From [Mycobacterium] manitobense (lineage in GTDB: Bacteria; Actinomycetota; Actinomycetes; Mycobacteriales; Mycobacteriaceae): 39,963 nt of DNA. The notes under the pieces are model-generated. The model saw only the letters and a list, made by a program, of their open reading frames with translations. It was not told the DNA's origin and did no database searches. The stretch lies in the NCBI RefSeq assembly GCF_025821665.1, contig NZ_JACKSJ010000188.1:1-39963 (forward strand), written 5' to 3'. The stretch's first letter is position 1. Each line of letters opens with the position of its first letter. The translations under genes were made by a program, and so were the position numbers. Below are positions 14,308-22,409 of this stretch, in pieces.

Positions 14308-14543
14308 CAGATCTTCTCGCCTCGCGCCCGGATGCGGGCGACCACGGCCTCGATGCCGTCGCGGTCGATGACCTTGATCCCCTTCGCGCTGACCGTCAGC
14401 GTGACCCGGCGGCCCTGCGAGGGCAGGAAATAGGTCTTGCGCTGGATGTTGGGGTTCCACCGGCGCGGGCTGCGCCGGTGCGAATGCGAGACCGTGTTGC
14501 CGAATCCTGGCTTGCGCCCGGTGACCTGACAATGCGCGTACAT
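14307..14543 (-). CDS. rpmB2: Zinc-free ribosomal protein L28 paralogue (RpmB2)
   Basis: A 78-residue L28, the first gene of the zinc-sparing ribosomal operon. The sequence has KPGFGNTVSHSHRRSPRRWN and NIQRKTYFLPSQGRRVTLTV. The zinc-binding cysteine pairs are lost: only Cys5 remains (AHCQVTG, where primary L28 has CxxC). The ATG at 14543 has a GGGAGGG ribosome binding site about five bases upstream, so this transcript has a leader. A Zur-type box lies at 14566-14580, and the gene is divergent from mrf. Confidence 0.94.
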   Translation of the reverse strand: MYAHCQVTGRKPGFGNTVSHSHRRSPRRWNPNIQRKTYFLPSQGRRVTLTVSAKGIKVIDRDGIEAVVARIRARGEKI

Positions 14544-14565
14544 GTCGCCCTCCCTTCTCTACTAA

Positions 14566-14580
14566 TGACAATCGTTTTCG
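14566..14580. promoter_or_regulatory. Zur box between rpmB2 and mrf, copy near rpmB2
   Basis: TGACAATCGTTTTCG differs only in the last base from the reverse complement of the box at 14621-14635. It lies 23-37 bp before the rpmB2 ATG, where it would cover the ribosomal operon promoter. Confidence 0.85.
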
Positions 14581-14600
14581 ACAAGCGTCGACGGAGACGG

Positions 14601-14606
14601 TAGCGT
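14601..14606 (+). promoter_or_regulatory. Candidate -10 element of mrf between two Zur boxes
   Basis: TAGCGT fits TANNNT and lies between the two boxes. The same hexamer is placed between the two boxes of rpmE2. Confidence 0.5.
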
Positions 14607-14620
14607 AACCACCGAGTAAA

Positions 14621-14635
14621 TGAAAACGATTGTCA
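14621..14635. promoter_or_regulatory. Zur box between rpmB2 and mrf, copy near mrf
   Basis: TGAAAACGATTGTCA is the mirror copy of the box at 14566-14580. It lies 16 bp before the mrf ATG, downstream of the predicted transcription start, where bound Zur would block elongation or initiation. Confidence 0.85.
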
Positions 14636-14651
14636 ACACGACGGAGGTGTG

Positions 14652-15866
14652 ATGCGGACACCGGTGGTTGTCGTCGCCGGCCAGGGCTACGTCAACAAGG
14701 TGAGCGATCTGCTGCTGCGGACGCCTGGCACCGTCGCGGTGCTACACCGCTTCGACGGTCAGGTGGTGGTGCGCGCGGTCGCGATCCGGCGGGGCGACCA
14801 GGTCGAGCTGTCCGAGTGGCCGCTGGAGCTGACAGGGGGCTGTGTCGGCTGCACCGTCCGTAACGATCTGCTGTTGCTGCTGCGCAGGCTGCACCGTCGC
14901 AGTGACGTCGAACGCATCGTGGTGCAGCTGCAACCGTGGCTGGAACCCGAACCCGTCTGCTGGGCGATCGAGAACATCCCGGTGCACGTCGGGCCGGGCT
15001 ACATCGACGGCCCGGCCGGCCGCGATGTCCGTATCGAATCCGTGGTGACCTGTGTGGATTCCGCGGACTGGCTCGAGCAGGCGCTCGGCGAGGACGAACT
15101 GGACGACAACCGCACGGTGGCCCAGGTGGCGGTCGGGCAGGCCGAGTTCGCCGACGTGCTGGTGCTCACCGCACCGGAACCGAGGACGCTCGCGGTGCTG
15201 CGCAGGCTGGCGCCAAGGGCCCGGCTCACCGTCGGCACCGACCACGTCGAGACGGCCCTGGCCAACCTGGAGCCCGACGCCCGCCGCGGCCGCGAGCACA
15301 ACCCACACGACCCGCTGCTGGCCGGCGAACCACCGCTGCGCGCCGACGGCGACATCCGGCTCATCGAGTTCACCGCGCGCCGCCCGTTCCACCCGCACCG
15401 GCTGCACCAGGCCATCGACGACCTGCTCGACGGCGTGGTGCGGGTACGCGGGCGGGCGTGGCTCGCCAGCCGGCCCGACGCCGTCGTCTGGATCGAATCC
15501 GCCGGCGGCGGGCTGCATGTCGGCCACGCCGGCGAGTGGCTGGCAGCGATGTCGGCCAACCAGCGCGCCTACGTCGCACCCGACCGCTCCGCGCTGGCCG
15601 CACTGCACTGGGACGACCGGTTCGGCGACCGCCACGTGTCGATGACCGCGCTGCTGTGCGGCGCCGACCCCGACGTGATCACCCGCGCCCTCGACCGCGC
15701 CCTGCTCACCGACGACGAGCTCGCCCGTCCCGGCGAGTGGCCGTCGTACCCCGACCCGTTCGGCGACCGGCACGAGGATCCCTGCGACGACCTGGACGAG
15801 GACGTGGCCAAGGACCCCGCGGTCAACGACGGCCACGACGGCGGCCAGGGCGCAGCGCCGCTCTAG
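14652..15866 (+). CDS. mrf: Mrf-like CobW-family protein with degenerate P-loop (ribosome hibernation recruitment factor)
   Basis: A 404-residue CobW-related protein. The N-terminal strand is kept but the P-loop is lost: the place of GxxGxGKT reads VAGQGYVNKVS, so GTP binding in the usual way is unlikely. The cysteine pair GGCVGC (Cys64, Cys67) remains, as does the CobW C-terminal domain (RRPFHPHRLHQAIDDLLDGV). From published work on M. smegmatis, the protein beside the zinc-free ribosomal genes, Mrf, recruits the hibernation factor Mpy to ribosomes in zinc starvation; position and architecture agree. The acidic tail (EDPCDDLDEDVAKD) is notable. The ATG at 14652 has GGAGG four bases upstream. 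It is divergent from rpmB2 with two Zur boxes. Confidence 0.88.
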   Translation: MRTPVVVVAGQGYVNKVSDLLLRTPGTVAVLHRFDGQVVVRAVAIRRGDQVELSEWPLELTGGCVGCTVRNDLLLLLRRLHRRSDVERIVVQLQPWLEPEPVCWAIENIPVHVGPGYIDGPAGRDVRIESVVTCVDSADWLEQALGEDELDDNRTVAQVAVGQAEFADVLVLTAPEPRTLAVLRRLAPRARLTVGTDHVETALANLEPDARRGREHNPHDPLLAGEPPLRADGDIRLIEFTARRPFHPHRLHQAIDDLLDGVVRVRGRAWLASRPDAVVWIESAGGGLHVGHAGEWLAAMSANQRAYVAPDRSALAALHWDDRFGDRHVSMTALLCGADPDVITRALDRALLTDDELARPGEWPSYPDPFGDRHEDPCDDLDEDVAKDPAVNDGHDGGQGAAPL

Positions 15867-15869
15867 GGT
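15864..15869 (+). promoter_or_regulatory. Predicted -10 element of the metallo-hydrolase gene, overlapping the mrf stop codon
   Basis: TAGGGT fits TANNNT and is followed by six bases before the ATG at 15876. Its first three bases are the TAG stop of mrf. Confidence 0.5.
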
Positions 15870-15875
15870 GGGGCC

Positions 15876-16799
15876 ATGCGCCTTCGCGCCGGCCGGCCCG
15901 ACCTCGATGCCCACGCCCACCTCTTCGACGCGCCCGCCGCCGACGCCGACAGCCCGCTGACCGTCACGTGGGCCGGCGTCACCACCCTGCTGGTCGACGA
16001 CGGCACGTCGGCGCTGATGACCGACGGCTTCTTCTCCCGGCCCGGCCTGCTGTCGGTCGGGCTGCGCCGGATCGCGCCGTCACCGCCCCGTGTGGACGGC
16101 TGCCTCGCCCGGCTCGGCGTGCAGCGGCTCGACGCCGTGCTGCCGGTGCACACCCACTTCGACCACGCGCTCGACTCCGCGCTGGTCGCCGAGCGCACCG
16201 GCGCCGCGCTCGTCGGCGGCGCCTCTGCCGCCCAGGTGGGCCGCGGCCACGGACTGCCCGCCGACCGGCTGCTCGTCGCCGAACCCGGGACGGCGATGAC
16301 GCTCGGCGCCTACCGCGTCACGCTTCTCGAGTCGGAACACTGCCCACCCGACCGGTTCCCGGGTGCGATCACTGAACCCGTCACGCCGCCGGTGCGGGCG
16401 TCGGCCTACCGCTGCGGCGACGCGTGGTCGACGATGATCGAGCACTCCCCCACCGGCCGGCGGCTGCTGATCGTCGGCAGCGCGGGCTTCGTGCCCGGCG
16501 CGCTCGACGGCAGCCAGGCCGATGTCGTCTACCTCGGGGTCGGCCAGCTCGGCGTGCAGCCCGAGCGCTACGTCGTCGACTACTGGACCCACGTGGTGCG
16601 CGCGGTCGGCGCCCGCCGCGTCGTGCTCATCCACTGGGACGACTTCTTCCGGCCGCTGCACCGGCCGCTGCGGGCGCTGCCCTACGCCGGCGACGACCTC
16701 GACTTCTCGGTGCGCGTGCTCACGCGCCTCGCCGAGGCAGACGGCGTGCCGCTGCACCTGCCGACACTGTGGCAGCGCGAGGACCCCTGGCTCACCTGA
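15876..16799 (+). CDS. Metallo-beta-lactamase-fold hydrolase (Rv3577-like)
   Basis: A 307-residue hydrolase of the metallo-beta-lactamase fold. The metal motif is HTHFDHALD, matching HxHxDH, after TVTWAGVTTLLVDDG, a usual N-terminal sandwich strand. Further His ligands may lie in SEHCPPDR and VLIHWDDFF. No signal peptide is seen, so it should be cytoplasmic. The substrate is unknown; related proteins act on N-acyl phospholipids, phosphonates or lactones. The start ATG at 15876 is nine bases after mrf and six bases after a -10 candidate, so it may have its own leaderless transcript. It overlaps the convergent phosphodiesterase gene by 8 bp. Position agrees with Rv3577. Confidence 0.8.
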   Translation: MRLRAGRPDLDAHAHLFDAPAADADSPLTVTWAGVTTLLVDDGTSALMTDGFFSRPGLLSVGLRRIAPSPPRVDGCLARLGVQRLDAVLPVHTHFDHALDSALVAERTGAALVGGASAAQVGRGHGLPADRLLVAEPGTAMTLGAYRVTLLESEHCPPDRFPGAITEPVTPPVRASAYRCGDAWSTMIEHSPTGRRLLIVGSAGFVPGALDGSQADVVYLGVGQLGVQPERYVVDYWTHVVRAVGARRVVLIHWDDFFRPLHRPLRALPYAGDDLDFSVRVLTRLAEADGVPLHLPTLWQREDPWLT

Positions 16800-17811
16800 T
16801 CCGGACATACGCCGGCGGCAGCGGCATCCCGAGGTCGGCCAGCACCGCGCGCAGCCGGGTCGGGTAATCGGTGATGATGCCGTCGGCGCCCGCGGCGATC
16901 TGCGCACGCATCGCGCCCTCGTCGTTGATCGTCCACGGGATCACCCGCAGGCCCGCCGCGTGCGCCCGGTCGACGAAGGCCCGGTCGGCCACCAGCGCGA
17001 AGCCGGGATCGGCGGGCGTCTGCCCGTAGGGCACCGAGTAGCCCGGCGACAGGATGTTCGCGCCGACTCGCTGCGCGGCGGCGATCGGGTCGGGCGTCGC
17101 CGCCGGGTCGATGCCGGCCAGCCACGGCGAACCGGGCACCCAGGTGGTCTCGTCCCACAGCGCGACCAGCGGGATCGACGGCTCCGCCCGGCGCACCATC
17201 GGCAGCGTGCGCCAGTCGAAACTCTGGATGTCGACCCGGCCGACCTTGCCCGCCGCCCGCACCGCCGCGAGGATCACGTCCACGAAGACCTCCGGCGGCG
17301 CCGACTCCTCGGGGTGTTCGGCCTCCACCTTGGTCTCGATGTTGAACCGCACGTCGGCCCCGAAGTCGTCGGCGAGGGCGAACACCTCCGGCAGGACGGC
17401 GATCCTGTTGCCCCGCACCACTTCGGCGTCGGGGTAGCCGGCCAGCAGCTGGCCGCAGTCGAGCGTGCGGATCTGGGCGAGGGTGAGCTCACGCACCAGC
17501 TTGCCGACGTAGGGGAACTGCGGGTCGCCGGGGAACGCCGGGGCGGTGTCCGCGCACTTCTCCGGTGCGATCCTCGGGTCGTGCCACACCAGCGGCTGGT
17601 CGTCCCTGGTGACGACGATGTCCAGTTCGAGCGTGCTGACCCCCAGTTCGAGCGCCTTGGTGAACGCCCGCAGCGACTCCTCGGTGGTCTCGCCGCGCCC
17701 ACCCCGGTGCGCCTGCAGGTCGAAGCCCGACGGCTGCGCGGCGGCAGGGGGTGCGCCGCCGAACGCGACCGCGGCGGCGACGAGCATGATGAGGGTGGCA
17801 GCTCTGCGCAT
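16792..17811 (-). CDS. Secreted glycerophosphodiester phosphodiesterase
   Basis: A 339-residue GDPD-family enzyme with a cleavable signal peptide (MRRAATLIMLVAAAVAFGG, then a likely cut after PAAAQ). The catalytic TIM-barrel motifs are QAHRGGRGETTEESLRAF (His-Arg-Gly and a metal-binding Glu) and LELDIVVTRDDQPLVWHDP. It should hydrolyse deacylated phospholipids to glycerol 3-phosphate and an alcohol outside the membrane, supplying phosphate or glycerol. TAACGT lies seven bases before the ATG at 17811, so the transcript is probably near-leaderless. It is transcribed towards the metallo-hydrolase with an 8-bp overlap and divergent from arsB2. Confidence 0.9.
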   Translation of the reverse strand: MRRAATLIMLVAAAVAFGGAPPAAAQPSGFDLQAHRGGRGETTEESLRAFTKALELGVSTLELDIVVTRDDQPLVWHDPRIAPEKCADTAPAFPGDPQFPYVGKLVRELTLAQIRTLDCGQLLAGYPDAEVVRGNRIAVLPEVFALADDFGADVRFNIETKVEAEHPEESAPPEVFVDVILAAVRAAGKVGRVDIQSFDWRTLPMVRRAEPSIPLVALWDETTWVPGSPWLAGIDPAATPDPIAAAQRVGANILSPGYSVPYGQTPADPGFALVADRAFVDRAHAAGLRVIPWTINDEGAMRAQIAAGADGIITDYPTRLRAVLADLGMPLPPAYVRIR

Positions 17812-17894
17812 GGCTGAGACGTTATCGGCGCCGGCGCAGCCGCAGGCAGGCTCGAGGCGGACCAACGCAGTTTCGTCATCGAAAGTTCGGAAGG

Positions 17895-19145
17895 ATGTCA
17901 CGCGCGTTGGTCATCAGCCTGCTGCTGCTCGCCGTCGTGCTGGCGTTCGCGGTGGTCCGCCCGCGCGGGCTGCCCGAGGCGGTCGTCGCCGTGCCCGCCG
18001 CGGCGCTGCTGGTCGGCATCGGCACGATCTCACTCGACGACGCCGCCACCGAGATCCGGGAGCTGCTGCCGGTGGTCGGGTTCCTGGCCGCGGTGCTGGT
18101 GCTGTCGCGGCTGTGCGACGACGAAGGGCTGTTCCACGCCGCGGGCGTGCTGATGGCCCGGGTCAGCGCAGGCGATCCGCGGCGCCTGCTGCGGATGGTG
18201 TTCGTCGTCGCGGCCGCCGTCACCGCGGTGCTGAGCCTGGACGCCACCGTGGTGCTGCTGACGCCGGTGGTGATCGCCACCGCGGCGACCCTGTCGATAC
18301 CGGCGCGGCCCCACGCCTACGCAACCGCCCACCTGGCCAACAGTGCGTCGCTGCTGCTGCCGGTGTCCAACCTGACCAATCTGCTGGCGTTCGCGGCGGC
18401 CGGGCTGTCGTTCACCCGGTTCGCCGCACTGATGGCGTTGCCCTGGCTGGTCACGATCCTCGTCGAGTTCGCGCTGCTGCGTTGGCTGTTCGCCCGCGAT
18501 CTGGCCGTGACACCGCGGCACGCCGACCACCCGCCGCCCGCGGAGGTGCCGGTGTTCGTGCTCGTGGTGCTGGCGCTCACGCTGCTCGGCTTCGCGCTCA
18601 CCTCGCTGGCCGGGCTGGCACCGGCCTGGGCGGCACTGGCCGGGGCGGTGGTGCTCGGCCTGCGCAGCCTTGCGCAGCGCCGAAGTTCGGTGGCCGGCAT
18701 CGCGCGAGCGGTCAACGTGCCGTTCCTGGCGTTCGTGCTGGCGCTCGGCGTGGTGGTGAAGGCGGTGATGGTGCACGGCCTCGACGACGGGATGCGCGAC
18801 GTGCTGCCCGGCGGCCACACCCTGCCCGCGCTGCTGGGGATCGCGGTTGTCGCCGCGGTGCTGTCCAACGTCGTCAACAACCTGCCCGCGGTGCTGGTGC
18901 TGCTCCCGCTGATCGCCGGCGCAGGCCCGGCCGCCGTGCTCGCGGTGCTGATCGGTGTCAACATCGGGCCCAACCTCACCTACGTCGGATCGCTGGCGAA
19001 CCTGCTGTGGCGCAACGTGGTCCGCAGACACGACATCCCGGCGGGCGCGCTCGCGTTCAGCCGGATCGGAGTGGTCACCGTGCCGCTGACCCTGGTCGCC
19101 GCGGTGGTCGCGCTCTGGGCCGGAATCCGGCTGATCGGCGTCTGA
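17895..19145 (+). CDS. arsB2: ArsB/NhaD-type ion transporter (ArsB2, Rv3578-like)
   Basis: A 416-residue membrane protein of the ArsB/SLC13-like ion transporter superfamily with about eleven hydrophobic segments. The conserved discontinuous-helix regions read LSLDATVVLLTPVVIATAAT in the first half and VLSNVVNNLPAVLVLLPLI in the second, the usual inverted-repeat layout. Members extrude arsenite or exchange sodium or dicarboxylates; arsenite is suggested only by the M. tuberculosis name. No arsenate reductase or arsenite-type ArsR gene is adjacent, so the substrate is unsettled. GGAAGG directly precedes the ATG at 17895. Confidence 0.82.
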   Translation: MSRALVISLLLLAVVLAFAVVRPRGLPEAVVAVPAAALLVGIGTISLDDAATEIRELLPVVGFLAAVLVLSRLCDDEGLFHAAGVLMARVSAGDPRRLLRMVFVVAAAVTAVLSLDATVVLLTPVVIATAATLSIPARPHAYATAHLANSASLLLPVSNLTNLLAFAAAGLSFTRFAALMALPWLVTILVEFALLRWLFARDLAVTPRHADHPPPAEVPVFVLVVLALTLLGFALTSLAGLAPAWAALAGAVVLGLRSLAQRRSSVAGIARAVNVPFLAFVLALGVVVKAVMVHGLDDGMRDVLPGGHTLPALLGIAVVAAVLSNVVNNLPAVLVLLPLIAGAGPAAVLAVLIGVNIGPNLTYVGSLANLLWRNVVRRHDIPAGALAFSRIGVVTVPLTLVAAVVALWAGIRLIGV

Positions 19146-19194
19146 GCCGTGGCGTACCGAGCGGATCCGGCCGGGACTGGGCACAATTGCACCC

Positions 19195-19959
19195 GTGGTG
19201 ACGTTCAGCAGATACGTCGCGATCGGAGACTCCTTCACCGAAGGGGTCGGTGACCCGCATCCGGGCAGCAGGAACGGATTGCGCGGCTGGGCCGACCGGG
19301 TGGCCGCCCACCTCGCCGAGGATCATCCGGGCTTCCGGTACGCCAACCTCGCCGTGCGTGGCCGGGTGATGGACGACATCGTGGCCGAGCAGATCCCGCT
19401 GTGCGCGCTGCTCGAACCCGACCTGGTCACCGTGTACGCAGGCATGAACGACCTGATGGCGCTGGCCGTCGACACCGACGCGGTGATGGCCCGCTACGCC
19501 GACGGGCTCAAGGCGCTGCAGCAGACCGGCGCGGTGGTGCTCGCCTTCACCGCACCCGACCTCGGCGCCAAGCCGCTGTTCCGCGGACTGCGCGGCCGGG
19601 CCGCCATCTACAACGAACTGCTGCGCACCACCACCGACGACCTCGGCATCGGCCTGGTGGACTTCTGGCGGTTCGACGAGTTCCGCGACCCGCTGCTGTG
19701 GGACGGCGATCGGGTGCACCTCTCGCCTCTCGGCCACGAGGTGATGGCGGCGCGGGTGCTCGAGGCGCTTCCGGACACCGGGTCGCGCGCGGCGCCGGTG
19801 CCGAACTTCGTCCCCGCGCCGGCGTCGGGCGCCGACGTGTACACCAATGTCCGGTGGGCGATCTCGTTCGCCGCACCGTGGGCGATCCGGCGGCTGCGAC
19901 GGATGACACCGGGGGCGGGCATCGAGCCGAAGTCGAACACGCTCATCAGCGTCGGCTGA
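19195..19959 (+). CDS. SGNH/GDSL-family esterase or lipase
   Basis: A 254-residue SGNH hydrolase. Block I is IGDSFTEGVGD with the nucleophile Ser, the block II Gly region is NLAVRGRVMDD, block III is TVYAGMNDLMALAV, and block V is DRVHLSPLGHE with the Asp-His pair. There is no signal peptide or membrane anchor, so a cytoplasmic carboxyl-ester hydrolase is expected; the substrate is not predictable. Two GTG codons at 19195 and 19198 could both start it. CACAAT seven bases upstream is a weak -10. A basic C-terminal extension (about 60 residues) follows the catalytic domain. Confidence 0.85.
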   Translation: MVTFSRYVAIGDSFTEGVGDPHPGSRNGLRGWADRVAAHLAEDHPGFRYANLAVRGRVMDDIVAEQIPLCALLEPDLVTVYAGMNDLMALAVDTDAVMARYADGLKALQQTGAVVLAFTAPDLGAKPLFRGLRGRAAIYNELLRTTTDDLGIGLVDFWRFDEFRDPLLWDGDRVHLSPLGHEVMAARVLEALPDTGSRAAPVPNFVPAPASGADVYTNVRWAISFAAPWAIRRLRRMTPGAGIEPKSNTLISVG

Positions 19960-20030
19960 CGTGGTGTCCGCATGCCGGCGTTCACGCCCCATTGAGGTGC
20001 CGTTCGCAATGGCCGAGTAGCACGGCTGAC

Positions 20031-21461
20031 GTGCCCGACGATCCTGACTCCGCCGCCCCGCGCGTCGGCGGACTCCACCTGCAGTTCGGCGCCGACGCCG
20101 CGACCGAGGTCGTGGTGTCCTGGCACACCGCGGCGCCGGTGCGCCACCCCCGCGTGCACTACGGCACGCCCGCCGACGGGTTCCGCGAGGTGGCCGACGC
20201 CGAGACGACCGGCTACCTGGATGCCATGTCGGGCAAAGAGATCCTGGCCCACCACGCCCGGCTGACCGCGCTGCGGCCCGGCGCGAACTACGTCTACGCC
20301 GCCGTGCACGACGGCGCCGAGCCCGCGCTGGGCACCGTGCGCACCGCCCCGCGCGGCCGGGCCCCGCTGCGGTTCACCAGCTTCGGCGACCAGGGCAGCC
20401 CGATGCTCAACGCCGCGCGCAAGGGCCGATTCGTCAGCGACAGCATCGGCTCACCCGCGGCGGGCGACATCACCGCGGCCGTCGAGCGGACGCGGCCGCT
20501 GTTCAACCTGTGCAACGGCGATCTGGCCTACGCCAACCTGTCGGGCGACCGGATCCGGGCCTGGTCGGACTGGCTGGAGAACAATTCCCGCTCGGCCAGG
20601 CACCGGCCGTGGATGCCCGCCGCGGGCAACCACGAGAACGAACTCGGCAACGGCCCGGTCGGCTATGCGGCCTACCAGTCCTACTTCGCGCTGCCCGACT
20701 CCGGCGCCGGGCCCGGCCTGCACGGGCTGTGGTATGCGTTCACCGCCGGTTCGGTCCGGGTGATCAGCCTCAACAATGACGACGTCTGCTACCAGGATGC
20801 CGGCAACTCCTACATCCGCGGCTACTCCGGCGGTGCCCAGAAGTGTTGGCTGGAGGCCGAACTCGCGCGCACCGCCGCGGACGGCGACATCGACTGGATC
20901 GTGGTGTGCATGCACCAGACGGCGGTGTCGACCGGCGACGGCACCAACGGCGCCGACCTCGGCGTCCGGGAGAACTGGTTGCCGCTGTTCGACCGCTACG
21001 GCGTCGACCTGGTGCTGTGCGGCCACGAGCACCACTACGAACGCAGCCATCCGTGCCGCGGCACCCTGCCCACCGGCGTGCTGACCCCGCGCCCGGTCGG
21101 CGCCGACCCGCTGACCGTCGACACCAGCAGCGGCACCGTGCACGTGATGGCCGGCGCGGGCGGCACGTCGGTGCCGTCGAACCGGATGCTCTTCCCCGAC
21201 GCGCGGTGTCGAGTCCTCGTCGGCGTCGGCGAGGTGGACCCGGTGTCGGGCCTGCGGGTGCCCCGCTACGTCGAGGAGGCCGCGGTGTGGTCGGCGGTGC
21301 GCGACGTCGAGAACCCCTGCGGATTCCTGGTGTTCGACGTCGATCCCGGCCCGCCCGGCGGGCCGACCACGATGACGGGCACCTATCTCGCCGTGCGCGG
21401 ACCGTACGGCGACACCGAGGTGGTGGACCGGTTCGTGTTGACCCGGCCCCGACGGGGATAG
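20031..21461 (+). CDS. Purple acid phosphatase-like metallophosphoesterase, no export signal
   Basis: A 476-residue protein with an N-terminal fibronectin-like domain (about residues 10-100, GLHLQFGADAATEVVVSWHT) and a metallophosphoesterase domain. The purple acid phosphatase metal ligands can all be seen in order: GDQG, NGDLAYAN (Asp and Tyr), GNHEN, the His in VCMHQT, and GHEHHYERSHP. These enzymes hydrolyse phosphomonoesters with a dinuclear iron centre and are normally exported, but no signal peptide precedes the first domain. The GTG at 20031 is the best start I see; no ribosome binding site is evident, and an earlier start in this frame would give only low-complexity sequence. It nearly touches rlmB, with one base between. 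Confidence 0.85.
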   Translation: MPDDPDSAAPRVGGLHLQFGADAATEVVVSWHTAAPVRHPRVHYGTPADGFREVADAETTGYLDAMSGKEILAHHARLTALRPGANYVYAAVHDGAEPALGTVRTAPRGRAPLRFTSFGDQGSPMLNAARKGRFVSDSIGSPAAGDITAAVERTRPLFNLCNGDLAYANLSGDRIRAWSDWLENNSRSARHRPWMPAAGNHENELGNGPVGYAAYQSYFALPDSGAGPGLHGLWYAFTAGSVRVISLNNDDVCYQDAGNSYIRGYSGGAQKCWLEAELARTAADGDIDWIVVCMHQTAVSTGDGTNGADLGVRENWLPLFDRYGVDLVLCGHEHHYERSHPCRGTLPTGVLTPRPVGADPLTVDTSSGTVHVMAGAGGTSVPSNRMLFPDARCRVLVGVGEVDPVSGLRVPRYVEEAAVWSAVRDVENPCGFLVFDVDPGPPGGPTTMTGTYLAVRGPYGDTEVVDRFVLTRPRRG

Positions 21462-21462
21462 C

Positions 21463-22407
21463 TCAGCTGCGCCGCTGGCGGGCGATCTCGGCCAGCACCA
21501 CGCCTGCGGCCACCGACGCGTTCAGCGACTCCGTCGGCCCGGCCATCGGGATCGACACGACGGCGTCGCAGGTCTCGCGGACCAGCCGTGAGAGCCCCTT
21601 GCCCTCGGAACCCACCACGACCACCATCGGCCCCGTGCCCTCGAGCTCGTCGACCGTGATGTCGCCGTCGGCGTCCAGCCCGACCACCTGCAGACCGGCG
21701 TCGGACCACGACTTCAGCGTGCGGGTCAGGTTGGTGGCCCGGCTCACCCTCAGGCGGGCCGCCGCGCCCGCGCTGGTGCGCCACGCGACGGCGGTGACCG
21801 AGGCCGAGCGGCGCTGCGGGATCAGCACGCCGTGGCCGCCGAACGCCGACACCGACCGCACGATCGCGCCGAGGTTCCGTGGGTCGGAGATGTTGTCCAG
21901 CGCGACCAGCAGCGGCGGCGCGTCGGCGGCCTTGGCCGCCTTCAGCAGGTCGTCGGGATGGGCGTAGTCGTAGGGCGGCACCTGCAGTCCGAGCCCCTGG
22001 TGCAGGGTGAACCCGCTCATCCGGTCCAGGTCGGAACGCGGCACCTCGAGGATGGAGATGCCGGCGTCGGCGGCGATCTGCACCGCCTCGGTCAGGCGTT
22101 CGTCGTTGTCGGCGCCCAGCGCCACGTAGAGCGCCGTCGCGGGCACCCCCGCCCGCAGGCACTCCACCACCGGGTTGCGGCCCAGCACGAGTTCGGTGGT
22201 GTCCTCGGGCTTCTTCTGCCTGCCCTGCTGTGACCTCGCGGCCTTGGCCGCACGTTTCGCCGCCGGGTGGCTGGGCCGCTGATTGGCCGGCGGCGTCGCG
22301 CCGCGGCCCTCGAGGCCCCGTCTGCGCACCCCGCCCGAACCGACCGTCGGCCCCTTCTTGGTGCCCTCCTTGCGTACCGCGCCGCGCCGCCTGGAATTAC
22401 CCGCCAT
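21463..22407 (-). CDS. rlmB: 23S rRNA (guanosine-2'-O-)-methyltransferase RlmB/TrmH family (Rv3579c-like)
   Basis: A 314-residue SPOUT methyltransferase that should methylate a ribose 2'-OH in 23S rRNA using S-adenosylmethionine. The knot motifs are LDNISDPRNLGAIVRS, VVVVGSEGKGL and IPMAGPTESLNASVAAGVVL, and a substrate-binding domain precedes them (LVLGRNPVVECLRAG). A basic, low-complexity N-terminal extension of about 65 residues (RRRGAVRKEGTKK) is common in actinobacteria. The ATG at 22407 is two bases after the cysS1 stop, so this is the last gene of carD-ispD-ispF-cysS1-rlmB. A longer in-frame extension through cysS1 is rejected. Confidence 0.93.
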   Translation of the reverse strand: MAGNSRRRGAVRKEGTKKGPTVGSGGVRRRGLEGRGATPPANQRPSHPAAKRAAKAARSQQGRQKKPEDTTELVLGRNPVVECLRAGVPATALYVALGADNDERLTEAVQIAADAGISILEVPRSDLDRMSGFTLHQGLGLQVPPYDYAHPDDLLKAAKAADAPPLLVALDNISDPRNLGAIVRSVSAFGGHGVLIPQRRSASVTAVAWRTSAGAAARLRVSRATNLTRTLKSWSDAGLQVVGLDADGDITVDELEGTGPMVVVVGSEGKGLSRLVRETCDAVVSIPMAGPTESLNASVAAGVVLAEIARQRRS

Positions 22408-22409
22408 GG

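Noticed and set aside
15876..16375. An Arg/Pro-rich frame continuing from mrf into the metallo-hydrolase
   Set aside because: Low-complexity translation in the wrong frame; both real genes have family motifs.
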